Source: an uncultured Oscillospiraceae bacterium (GTDB lineage Bacteria; Bacillota; Clostridia; Oscillospirales; Oscillospiraceae). Taken from it: 26,943 nucleotides of DNA. Shown here one piece after another: positions 1-6,335 of this stretch. Below the pieces are notes generated by a model. That model saw nothing but the letters and a program-made list of their open reading frames with translations, did not search any database and had not been told where the DNA came from. Numbering within the stretch: position 1 is the stretch's first letter; every line of letters starts with the position of its first letter. The stretch covers positions 1 to 26,943 of the forward strand of contig CAKTTR010000024.1 of NCBI GenBank assembly GCA_934615645.1, written 5' to 3'. The position numbers and the translations under genes were made by a program.

Positions 1-204
1 ACCATATACCGGTCTCGAGTTGCCCAAGTGTCCACTCCCAGTGCACCGCCGTAGAGAAATGTCGTATAGCCGTCGGCAATGGCCTGCAAAATTTCACTTT
101 CCAGCGCATGAAGCATTTTTGCGGCGGCGGGGTCGCCGGTGTTGCTGCCCCAGGGGAAAAATTTGCCCCGTAAAGCAGCAGGTTTTCGGCCGCTGTATGT
201 CCAA
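1..204 (-). pseudogene. SLOG-fold (DprA/YpsA-like) protein, frameshifted and cut by window edge
   Basis: Proteins of this kind have a Rossmann-like SLOG fold thought to bind nucleotides or nucleic acid, and are common in clostridial mobile elements. Reading leftwards from a TTG at 204, behind AGGAGG with an 8-nt gap, the frame starts LDIQRPKTCCFTG, the usual family start. The frame then loses the family pattern. A second minus-strand frame continues with KFFPWGSNTGDPAAAK and later YGGALGVDTWA, which also fit the family. The switch lies at about 155-165 and needs a one-base deletion (or two-base insertion), so the gene is either broken or carries a sequencing error. The C-terminal part lies beyond position 1. 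The start lies just past the stop of the upstream minus-strand gene (208-210), so the two were probably co-transcribed. Family call fairly sure; frameshift inferred by eye. Confidence 0.6.
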
Positions 205-207
205 TGC

Positions 208-549
208 TTATCCCTCCTGTTCCTCCTGAATACTCCGGTAATGCCGACTCCCGTCGGCTTTGAACGACACCTGCATCTCATCCGGCAGCAAAAAGGCATG
301 GCGAATCCGGGTATCCATTTCCGGCGTGCAAAGCGTGGGATGTAGGTAGATGACGGCTTTCCCGTGCCGCAGCTCTACCCGCCCACGGGGAAAGTAGTTG
401 TAGGACATCCCGCCGGTAAGGGAGTGCGGAAGCGTTTCCCAGAACCGCCGATGATTGTTGCTGACCGCATCGATCACATCACCGGAAACGGGAAAGCACA
501 GCAATTCCCCGTCCATATACCAGAACAGCCCGCGTTTCGCAGTCACCAC
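208..549 (-). CDS. Conserved hypothetical protein of clostridial mobile elements
   Basis: The function is unknown. The 113-residue product starts at GTG 549 behind GGAGGTGA with good spacing; a second GTG follows at 546. A longer reading up to 651 lacks a ribosome site. The body has a pattern I recognise from unnamed clostridial proteins: an N-terminal KRGLFWYMDGELLCFP, a central NYFPRGRVELR with GKAVIYLHP, and a C-terminal DGSRHYR. No signal peptide, membrane helix or cysteine cluster is evident, so it is probably a small soluble cytoplasmic protein. It lies between tnpV and a SLOG-fold gene on the same strand, in DNA visibly less GC-rich than the chromosome to the right, which supports an accessory origin. 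The tnpV terminator stands between it and tnpV, so it may have its own promoter. Confidence 0.6.
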   Translation of the reverse strand: MVTAKRGLFWYMDGELLCFPVSGDVIDAVSNNHRRFWETLPHSLTGGMSYNYFPRGRVELRHGKAVIYLHPTLCTPEMDTRIRHAFLLPDEMQVSFKADGSRHYRSIQEEQEG

Positions 550-615
550 TCCATCACCTCCGGCTATTAGGATAGAACAGCCTGTGGACTTTTTTCGGCT
601 CACCGCAGATAAAAA

Positions 616-639
616 GAAAGCCGGCATCCACCGGCTTTC
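616..639 (-). terminator. Terminator of tnpV
   Basis: A perfect 9-bp stem (616-624 with 631-639) and 6-nt loop is followed, reading leftwards, by TTTTTATC. It lies 40 bases past the tnpV stop and before the next minus-strand gene, so it is a plausible rho-independent terminator. Confidence 0.7.
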
Positions 640-679
640 CTGTAAACACACTTATCCTCTTTTTTGATGGTCGTCATTT

Positions 680-1054
680 CTAACGGTAGATAAGCTCGTT
701 TGAAACGATTTCCATAGCGGCGTTCCAAAGATTGTTCATTTTCCGCACCCAAAGCATTTGGTTTTCCGCTTTGAGAGCTTCCGTTATGCCTTCTTCTTCG
801 GAAAGTAGCTTTGCAAGCTGAAAAAACATCGCTTCCGCCCGCTCATTGAGATCCGCAAGGTAGTCGTTCAGCTGGCCGGTGGTCAGCAGTTCGGCGTACA
901 AACTGACCTTGTGCTTGCGGATGTACCGCAGGTGCCGCCGCCCCCAAACGCCTATGGGTCTGCTCTCCGGCTCGTCCTCCCCGGCGATCAGGTAATAGTC
1001 CCCGACAAGCTCATAACGCAAGCCCGTCCTTTCGTCTGTGATGAATTTTCTCAC
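680..1054 (-). CDS. tnpV: TnpV family transposon-encoded protein
   Basis: TnpV proteins are small accessory proteins of clostridial mobilizable and conjugative transposons; their biochemical role is not established. The 124-residue product begins RKFITDERTGLRYELVGDYY. It continues with the family's PIGVWGRRHLRYI, then a helical stretch ending ENQMLWVRKMNNLWNAAMEIV and NELIYR. Length and order match the family from end to end. Start is GTG at 1054, behind AGGAGG (1063-1068) with an 8-nt gap. It is the last recognisable gene of the accessory segment before tRNA-Val. A hairpin with a T-rich tail (616-639) follows the stop. No integrase, transposase or relaxase is inside the window, so the element type cannot be named. 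Confidence 0.88.
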   Translation of the reverse strand: MRKFITDERTGLRYELVGDYYLIAGEDEPESRPIGVWGRRHLRYIRKHKVSLYAELLTTGQLNDYLADLNERAEAMFFQLAKLLSEEEGITEALKAENQMLWVRKMNNLWNAAMEIVSNELIYR

Positions 1055-1129
1055 CGTCTCGTCCTCCTAATGAATTTCTGCACTCATTGTAGCAGGCAGA
1101 GCGGCAGAAATCGAATATGCGAATAAAAA

Positions 1130-1160
1130 ATGCCCGGAGGATAAAAAATCCTCCGGGCAT
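1130..1160 (-). terminator. Perfect 11-bp hairpin terminator
   Basis: Arms 1130-1140 and 1150-1160 are perfectly complementary around a 9-nt A-rich loop. Read leftwards, the stem is followed by TTTTTTATTC, so it would stop minus-strand transcription from the tRNA side entering the tnpV region. The A-rich loop also gives T-rich sequence for the other strand. Confidence 0.7.
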
Positions 1161-1190
1161 AAACATCAGTAGGAAATATCTCTGATAAAA

Positions 1191-1240
1191 ATGAAAAATC
1201 CGAACGCATTCCCAATGGGGAAGAAGTTCGGATTTTTCAT
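1191..1240 (-). terminator. tRNA-Val terminator (probably bidirectional)
   Basis: A perfect 15-bp inverted repeat (1191-1205 with 1226-1240) contains runs of five A and five T, so it could end transcription on either strand. It lies 3 bases past the CCA end of the tRNA. The 20-nt loop holds a smaller TTCCC/GGGAA hairpin. Confidence 0.8.
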
Positions 1241-1243
1241 ATG

Positions 1244-1320
1244 TGGTGGAGACTACTGGACTCGAACCAGCGACCTCCTGCGTGTGAAGCAGGCGCTCTA
1301 ACCAGCTGAGCTAAACCTCC
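1244..1320 (-). tRNA. tRNA-Val (anticodon CAC)
   Basis: A complete 77-nt cloverleaf can be drawn. The acceptor stem GGAGGTT pairs with AGTCTCC, the D arm is GCTC/GAGC, the anticodon stem CCTGC/GCAGG encloses loop TTCACAC, and the T arm GCTGG/CCAGT encloses TTCGAGT. The 3' end ACCA is encoded. Anticodon CAC reads the valine codon GUG. A sigma-A-type promoter lies upstream (1365-1392) and two hairpin terminators lie downstream. Accessory genes begin past its 3' end, the side that tRNA-targeting integrases use. Confidence 0.96.
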
Positions 1321-1364
1321 GGATTTGCGGCGCAAAACCGGCGCGTTGCTTACAACGTAGCGTT

Positions 1365-1392
1365 ATTATACCATATCTTTCAAAAAAATCAA
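1365..1392 (-). promoter_or_regulatory. Promoter of tRNA-Val
   Basis: On the minus strand a TTGATT -35 box (1387-1392) and a consensus TATAAT -10 box (1365-1370) are separated by 16 bases, 45 bases upstream of the tRNA 5' end. The -10 match is perfect and the -35 differs at two positions. Confidence 0.75.
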
Positions 1393-1435
1393 GACCTGGG
1401 GCGATTTTTTATCCGGCATGGCGGAGAATCCGGTG

Positions 1436-1473
1436 CGGCGCGAGAAAAAATGCTTGCATTTTTCCCCGCGCCG
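1436..1473. repeat. Intergenic hairpin between rlmI-type gene and tRNA
   Basis: A 38-nt inverted repeat has outer arms CGGCGCG/CGCGCCG and inner arms AAAAATGC/GCATTTTT around a 2-nt loop. It lies about 120 bases past the methyltransferase stop and has no T-tract after it on either strand. It may be a terminator or an RNA-processing structure. The rest of 1393-1592 holds no gene I can support; it has one promoter-like site on the plus strand at 1525-1552. Confidence 0.45.
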
Positions 1474-1592
1474 TATTATGTTGAAAGAGATCCGGCGGTG
1501 CGGCTGAAAATGGCAGCTTCCGACTTGTTTTGCGGGAAATGTGTGCTATACTGGGGTTACCGCCGAAAATCGTAGATATTCCGGGTAGCGCG

Positions 1593-2771
1593 TCACAGGA
1601 CTTGCAGAATATGCCCCTTGAGATAGAGGTTCTGGCCCGCTTGCAGCGAAGCAGGGTGGTCCCGGCTCTGCAGCAGATTTTCCACCAGCCGGACTTGCCG
1701 TCCGCTGTCCGCCGCGGCCTGCTGCAGCATCTGGAAAAAGAGGGGCGGCGTCATAAAGTGGCTGCAGGAGCAGGTCAGCAGGAAGCCGCCGGGCTTCACC
1801 ATCTGCATGCAGCGCAGATTCAGCTCTTTGTACCCCCGGGTCGCGCCGTCCAGCGCCTGCTTGCTTTTGGCAAACGCCGGCGGGTCACAGATGACGACGC
1901 CGAAGCGCCGGCCTTCGTCCGCGTATTGCCGGGCCAGGTCAAAGACATTGGCTTGGGTCGTCTGAATTTTCTCGGCGACGCCGTTTGCCGCGGCATTGCG
2001 CCGCACCAGCGCCAGGGCGCTGGCGGAGACATCCACCGCTTCGACATGGGCCGCGCCATACAGGGCTGCGTGGATCGCAAAGCCGCCGGTGCAGCAGCAA
2101 AGGTCCAGCACATCCTGCCCCGGGACATAGGGCCGCAGATGCCCCCGGTTTTCCTGCTGGTCGAGGAAGTGGCCGGTCTTTTGCCCAGTGGGGATATTGA
2201 CAAACATGGCCGCATCGTGCTCCCGGATCTGAATTTCTGGGGGGACACTGCCGTAGACGCACCGGCTGTCCTGCGCCATGCCTTCCTTTTCCCGTACGGC
2301 AAGGTCATCCCGCTCGTAGATCCCGGCAGGCTGGAACAGCTCCGCCAGGATAGAGATGAGTTCCTCCTTGCGCTGTTCCATCCCCAGGCAGACGATCTGG
2401 AAGCTGAGATAATCGCCGAATTTATCGACCGTCAGCCCCGGCAGGCCGTCACTCTCGCCGAAGACGACGCGGCAGGCGTTGGAAAAACCAAGCTGTTGCC
2501 GGTAAGCCCAGGCGGCGGCGATCCGCTGCTGGAAAAAGGCCCTGTCAATGGGTGTATCCTGGGACCTTGTCAGCATACGGACAGCGATTTTTGACTGTGC
2601 GTTGAAAAAGCCGCGGCCCACAAAGCGATGGCGGCTATCCAGGACCGCGACGACGTCGCCATCCCGGCAGCGGTCGTCGCACCAGGCGATCTCGTTGTCA
2701 TAGATCCAGCTGCTGCCGGCGGCCAAGCCCAATTCCTCTCCCCGCCGCAGGCATACCTGCCCGATATCCAT
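1593..2771 (-). CDS. Class I SAM-dependent rRNA methyltransferase, RlmI type
   Basis: By family this enzyme methylates C5 of a cytosine in 23S rRNA (C1962 in E. coli RlmI) using S-adenosylmethionine. The 392-residue product has the normal length and order: an N-terminal PUA RNA-binding domain (about 1-75), a linker domain, then a Rossmann methyltransferase domain. Visible motifs are GQKTGHFLDQQENR near 196-209, SAM motif I VLDLCCCTGGF (221-231), DPPAF (296-300) and TCSCSH (333-338), which carries the catalytic cysteine. The start ATG at 2771 has AAAGGAG upstream with ideal spacing. It is a single-gene unit with its own promoter, divergent from the hydrolase gene. Clostridia often carry more than one protein of this family, so the exact target base is not certain. 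Confidence 0.9.
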   Translation of the reverse strand: MDIGQVCLRRGEELGLAAGSSWIYDNEIAWCDDRCRDGDVVAVLDSRHRFVGRGFFNAQSKIAVRMLTRSQDTPIDRAFFQQRIAAAWAYRQQLGFSNACRVVFGESDGLPGLTVDKFGDYLSFQIVCLGMEQRKEELISILAELFQPAGIYERDDLAVREKEGMAQDSRCVYGSVPPEIQIREHDAAMFVNIPTGQKTGHFLDQQENRGHLRPYVPGQDVLDLCCCTGGFAIHAALYGAAHVEAVDVSASALALVRRNAAANGVAEKIQTTQANVFDLARQYADEGRRFGVVICDPPAFAKSKQALDGATRGYKELNLRCMQMVKPGGFLLTCSCSHFMTPPLFFQMLQQAAADSGRQVRLVENLLQSRDHPASLQAGQNLYLKGHILQVL

Positions 2772-2833
2772 AGGTATACTCCTTTAAAATACAAATAAGT
2801 CGCGTCCTGGCCGTGGCCGGTGGAAGCGAAGCT

Positions 2834-2862
2834 ATCATAACAAAAGAACGAAAAAAATGCAA
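2834..2862 (-). promoter_or_regulatory. Promoter of the rRNA methyltransferase gene
   Basis: Minus-strand boxes TTGCAT (2857-2862) and TATGAT (2834-2839) are separated by 17 bases, giving a leader of about 55 nt before the ATG at 2771. The site lies in the divergent intergenic region; no equally good plus-strand promoter for the hydrolase is visible. Confidence 0.55.
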
Positions 2863-2896
2863 GCCGCAGGCAGCGGCCAGGAAGGAGCGAATCTCC

Positions 2897-3805
2897 ATGA
2901 AACAGTGGCGTTATCCCGCCAGCAGCGGCGGAGAGATCCAGGCGTATGGCTGGCAGGGCCAGGGCGAGCCCCGGGCCATTGTCCAATTCGTGCATGGAAT
3001 CGCGGAGCACGCCGCCCGGTACGACGATTTTGCCCAGACCCTTTGCGCCGAGGGAATTTGGGTCGTGGCGGAGGACCATATGGGCCACGGCGGCTCCATG
3101 GGCGAGACGGCGGGGTATTTTTCCGGCGGCTGGCTGGCAGCGGTGCAGGATATTTACGCACTGCAGCAGGCGACAAGCCAGGCGCACCCCGGCGTGCCGT
3201 ATTTTCTCTACGGGCACAGCATGGGCTCGTTTTTGACGAGAACGTTCCTGATCGAGCATCCGGACTGCCCCCTGCAGGGCGCGATCATCGCCGGGACAGG
3301 CTGGCAGAGCCCTGTGGCCCTGCGTCTGGGCCTGGCCATCTGCCGCCGGGAGGCGCGGCGGCTGGGGGAAAAGGCAGTCAGCCCCTTGGTGAACCGGCTG
3401 ATGTTTGGCAGCTACAACAAGGGAATTCCCGCCCCCAAGAGCACGTTTGCCTGGCTCAGCCGGGATGACGCCGCCGTGGCCGCCTATGAGGCGGACCCGC
3501 TTTGCGGCTTTGACGCTACCGTCGGCCTGGCCCGGGATATGCTCGGGGGATTGCAGATGATCCAAGACAAGCGCAATCTTGCAAAGATGAATCGGGCGCT
3601 GCCTATTCTCTTCCTTGCGGGAGACCGGGACCCGGTCGGCCATTACGGCAAGGGCGTGGAAACGGCCTGCGCGGCCTTCCGCCGGAGCGGAATGCAGCAG
3701 GTGGATATGCAGCTTTATCCAGGCGGTCGCCACGAAATGCACAATGAAATCAACAAAGATGCAGTCTATCAGGCGGTGATCGACTGGATTTATGCAAAAT
3801 TATAG
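2897..3805 (+). CDS. Alpha/beta hydrolase (S33 / monoacylglycerol-lipase-like)
   Basis: This is a cytoplasmic serine hydrolase of the lysophospholipase/monoacylglycerol lipase type; its natural ester substrate cannot be read from sequence. The 302-residue product has FVHGIAEHAARY (oxyanion region, 31-42), the nucleophile elbow GHSMG with Ser108 (106-110), a lid-like insert around 140-215, the acid in AGDRDPVG (likely Asp245) and the catalytic histidine in GGRHEMHNE (His269). All three triad positions are therefore present. The start ATG 2897 has AAGGAG nine bases upstream; an in-frame ATG at 2813 lacks a ribosome site. No signal peptide is seen. The gene stands alone between a divergent methyltransferase gene and a gene with its own strong promoter. 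Confidence 0.9.
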   Translation: MKQWRYPASSGGEIQAYGWQGQGEPRAIVQFVHGIAEHAARYDDFAQTLCAEGIWVVAEDHMGHGGSMGETAGYFSGGWLAAVQDIYALQQATSQAHPGVPYFLYGHSMGSFLTRTFLIEHPDCPLQGAIIAGTGWQSPVALRLGLAICRREARRLGEKAVSPLVNRLMFGSYNKGIPAPKSTFAWLSRDDAAVAAYEADPLCGFDATVGLARDMLGGLQMIQDKRNLAKMNRALPILFLAGDRDPVGHYGKGVETACAAFRRSGMQQVDMQLYPGGRHEMHNEINKDAVYQAVIDWIYAKL

Positions 3806-3846
3806 GATTTTTTATTCATATTTGGCGTTTCCGGCCTGTTGTAGTA

Positions 3847-3875
3847 TTGACAGACGGTAGGGAAATTGCTATAAT
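3847..3875 (+). promoter_or_regulatory. Perfect consensus promoter of the SLH lysozyme gene
   Basis: TTGACA (3847-3852) and TATAAT (3870-3875) are separated by 17 bases, an exact sigma-A consensus. Downstream, three GTTAC pentamers at 3877, 3888 and 3900 lie about one helical turn apart, where an operator could sit. Confidence 0.85.
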
Positions 3876-3917
3876 AGTTACAACATTGTTACGAATTTAG
3901 TTACAGGAGTGTCACCG

Positions 3918-5657
3918 ATGATGAGAAAATTACTAAGCCTCCTTCTGGTTGTCACAATTGTGCTGGCTGTATTACCGGCGGCTTACGCCGCATCGGACGA
4001 GCCCGGGCGCACCCCGGATGAGACGGCGGCCAGCGCGCTGCCTGGCGCATCGGAGGAGCCTCAAGAAGAATCCAAAGAGCCGGAGGAAACGCTGCCGGAC
4101 CTGACCGATACATATGAGGATCTGCAGCAGGAAGCCGAATCCATCCTGGAAGGCTTCTTCGACGGCGCGCAGACGCTGGCAGGCGAGAATGTCAAATCCG
4201 GCTTCGTCCGGCGGACGACCAGCAGCGCGGGCGTCGCGTTTATCAAATCCCATGAGGGCTTTGTGCAGTACCCGATGTGGGACGTCGGCCAGTGGTCCAT
4301 CGGCTACGGCAGCCGCTGCCCGAATTCGCCGAAGGTCAAAAACTACACCGAGGAAAGCTTTGCCTCCCAGGAGGAGTACGAGAGCTTCTTGGGCTATGTC
4401 AAAAACGGCATCACCCAGCAGGAGGCAACGTCACTGCTGCAGGACTTTTTGATTAACTCCTTTGAGCCTGCTGTCAATAATGTTGCCAAGCAGTACAATG
4501 TTGCGCTGAGCCAGAATCAGTTTGACGCGCTGGTAGAATTCAGCTACAACCTCGGCGCCGGCTGGACCAGTGGCAGCCGTCTGCGCTCCGGCCTGATCTA
4601 CGGCTACCACAACAAGAGCTGGACGATGGTCAACAGCCTGCAGAACAAGGGCTGGTACTTTATCAACGCCATGGGGACCTGGTGCAATGTCAGCGGGCAG
4701 CCCCATCACGCCATCGCGACCCGCCGGATCCAGGATCTGGAGATGTTTGTCGGCGGCAAGTATTACGATAACTGGGCGGCGCTGCGCAAGGCAGAGGTCC
4801 ACTACACCTATCTGTTCTTCGATGCCAACGGCGGCAGCTGCGTCAATATGGAAGGCACCGGCGACTGGGCCCTGGGCAACCGGTTCTACTTCACCGGGAC
4901 GCCTTACGGCGCGCTGATGAACGCCCAGCGCAGCGGCTATTACTTCGCCGGGTGGTACACCGCCAAGGACGGCGGCACAAAGATCACTGCCGATACCATC
5001 GCCAAAGCAAATACAGCTTCAAGCTCTTACGCCGGGATCACCGTCTACGCCCATTGGAGCACGACACCGGTCGACCCGGAGATCGGCAGCGCCAGCGGCA
5101 GCAAGACCGGCTACACAGACGTCGCGGAGACGGACTGGTTTGCCGATGCTGTTGTTGAGGCCAGCCGCCAGAATATTTTCAGCGGCTATCCCGACGGGAC
5201 CTTCCGCCCGGATGAGACCTTGACCCGGGCTATGGCCGTGTCGCTGCTCTATCGCATCAGCGGCCAGAGTGGGGACTATACCGCGTCCGCCCGCGTCTTT
5301 ACCGATGTCGCGGCAACGGAATGGTACGCAAACGCCGTTGGCTGGGCCAGGAAGAACGGGATTGTCTCCGGCACCTCGGATACGACCTTCTCCCCCGATG
5401 CGACGATCACCCGGGAGCAGCTGGCGAAGATGCTCTACGGCTATACCGTTTACGCCAAGGGCAACACGTCCTACCAGGCGCCGGTGGGCTACACGGATTT
5501 TGATAAGATCTCCGGTTACGCCATCCAGGCCATGTGCTGGGCTGTGAGCCATGGAATCATCAGCGGCGATTCCGCGACGACCCTCAGCCCGCAGAAGTAC
5601 GCGTCCCGCGCCCAGGCAGCTTCAATCTTTGTACGTTATCTGGATAAGATCGCATAA
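3918..5657 (+). CDS. Secreted GH24-type lysozyme with InlB-like repeat and three SLH domains
   Basis: This is a predicted cell-wall hydrolase held on the cell surface. Of 579 residues, about 1-24 form a signal peptide (MMRKLL, a hydrophobic core, then AAYAA). Residues 27-95 are an acidic, low-complexity linker. Residues 100-265 form a phage-lysozyme-like domain: the catalytic glutamate is in SHEGF (E113), followed by WSIGYG and QFDALVEFSYNLGAG. Residues 297-370 are an InlB/Listeria-Bacteroides-type repeat (FDANGG...YYFAGWYT...VYAHW). Residues 398-577 hold three SLH repeats (YTDV...DWFADAV, FTDVAATEWYANAV, and a more divergent third copy), which normally bind wall polymers. The ATG at 3918 has CAGGAG eight bases upstream; an upstream in-frame GTG at 3909 overlaps that site. 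The gene is transcribed alone. It could act in wall remodelling or in attacking rival cells. Confidence 0.9.
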   Translation: MMRKLLSLLLVVTIVLAVLPAAYAASDEPGRTPDETAASALPGASEEPQEESKEPEETLPDLTDTYEDLQQEAESILEGFFDGAQTLAGENVKSGFVRRTTSSAGVAFIKSHEGFVQYPMWDVGQWSIGYGSRCPNSPKVKNYTEESFASQEEYESFLGYVKNGITQQEATSLLQDFLINSFEPAVNNVAKQYNVALSQNQFDALVEFSYNLGAGWTSGSRLRSGLIYGYHNKSWTMVNSLQNKGWYFINAMGTWCNVSGQPHHAIATRRIQDLEMFVGGKYYDNWAALRKAEVHYTYLFFDANGGSCVNMEGTGDWALGNRFYFTGTPYGALMNAQRSGYYFAGWYTAKDGGTKITADTIAKANTASSSYAGITVYAHWSTTPVDPEIGSASGSKTGYTDVAETDWFADAVVEASRQNIFSGYPDGTFRPDETLTRAMAVSLLYRISGQSGDYTASARVFTDVAATEWYANAVGWARKNGIVSGTSDTTFSPDATITREQLAKMLYGYTVYAKGNTSYQAPVGYTDFDKISGYAIQAMCWAVSHGIISGDSATTLSPQKYASRAQAASIFVRYLDKIA

Positions 5658-5674
5658 CGGGGAAATACAAAACC

Positions 5675-5716
5675 GCAATACGGCCGATCTGGCATCAGTC
5701 AGATCGGCCGTATTGC
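5675..5716 (+). terminator. Terminator of the SLH lysozyme gene; left copy of a twin palindrome
   Basis: A perfect 16-bp stem (5675-5690 with 5701-5716) lies 18 bases past the lysozyme stop and is followed by GTATTTATTC. Its 28-bp core (5682/5683-5709) recurs almost unchanged at 6131-6158, differing at two loop bases. Confidence 0.75.
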
Positions 5717-5755
5717 GTATTTATTCTTGCAGCAATGCCGGGCTACGCTGCTGGT

Positions 5756-6133
5756 CCAAGCGATGCAGTACCAGGAAGCTGCCGTCCACAGCAGGATCGT
5801 CAGGAGCCAGGAGAGGGGGAAGGCATGGTACAGCGTTGGGAGGGTGCAGTTGGCCCGAAATACCGTGCAGATCCAGCCGATGCGAAAGGCGCAGGTGCCG
5901 AGCATCGTGCTGAGCGCCGGGTACAGGGCATGGCCGCTGCCCCGCAGGACGCCTGCTGGGATCTCGTAGAGATTGCAGAGCGGCTCAAAAAGGAGAATGC
6001 ACAAAATCCGCACCCCGGCGGCATGATTCTGGCTGGTGAACGTCGTCGCCGTTTGCCCAAAGGTGGTGATGATGTAATACGTGAAGGATTCAAACTGCAT
6101 GGCGATCGTGCTGCCTGCGATGGCGTCCAGGCC
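5756..6133 (-). pseudogene. MATE-family efflux transporter remnant
   Basis: The minus-strand frame encodes two pieces typical of a multidrug and toxin extrusion (MATE) antiporter. The first is GLDAIAGSTIAMQFESF, continuing to ATTFTSQNHAAG. The second is RILCILLFEPLCNLYE, then LRGSGHALYPALSTMLGTC, ending near SWYCIAW. In intact members about 70 or more residues separate SQN..AAG from the second piece; here they are joined directly. The N-terminal half of the roughly 450-residue protein is absent and no start codon or ribosome site is seen. It is therefore a relic with at least one internal in-frame deletion and a 5' truncation. The relic is bounded on both sides by the twin palindromes. No function is expected. 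Confidence 0.75.
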
Positions 6134-6160
6134 GATCTGGCATCCATCAGATCGGCCTGG
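6127..6160. repeat. Right copy of the twin palindrome
   Basis: A perfect 12-bp inverted repeat (6127-6138 with 6149-6160) has the same GGCCGATCTGG core and almost the same loop as the terminator at 5675-5716. It coincides with the truncated 5' edge of the MATE relic. The following 6161-6259 holds only a 28-codon reading frame (6163-6249) without a ribosome site; I see no gene in it. Confidence 0.7.
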
Positions 6161-6259
6161 CGATGAAGCGCCAGAGCCACCTGACGCTTGCGGTGAAGAC
6201 ATTTCTCGCGTATCTGCCGTTTCGGGAGGAAACGGAAAGCGGACAGTAATTTGCTATCG

Positions 6260-6304
6260 CACACAGCGCCCCGGACGTCAAAAGACAACCCGGGGCGCTG
6301 TGTG
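6260..6304. terminator. Strong hairpin downstream of gluQ
   Basis: Arms 6260-6274 and 6290-6304 pair perfectly over 15 bp, GC-rich, around a 15-nt loop. It lies about 30 bases past the gluQ stop on the minus strand. The direct T-tract is weak on both strands; on the plus strand TTTTTT follows 16 bases later. It is probably a terminator for gluQ, perhaps bidirectional. Confidence 0.5.
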
Positions 6305-6335
6305 ATGTTTAGATGGTGCTTTTTTGCCCCGCGCC

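Noticed and set aside
1530..2594. A 354-codon open frame on the plus strand
   Set aside because: It lies wholly opposite the rRNA methyltransferase gene, which has full family motifs; no ribosome site and no recognisable domain. GC-rich codon use often leaves the opposite strand open.
2570..3742. A 390-codon open frame on the minus strand
   Set aside because: It is opposite the alpha/beta hydrolase gene, whose catalytic triad is complete, and only its end touches the methyltransferase frame region; no family likeness.
6163..6249. A 28-codon plus-strand frame beside the right palindrome
   Set aside because: No ribosome site, no homology recognised, and it lies in decayed intergenic DNA.
5658..6335. 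CRISPR array or insertion sequence between the SLH gene and gluQ
   Set aside because: Only two palindromic copies, about 450 bases apart, with no spacer regularity, transposase or terminal repeats; a MATE relic explains the middle.
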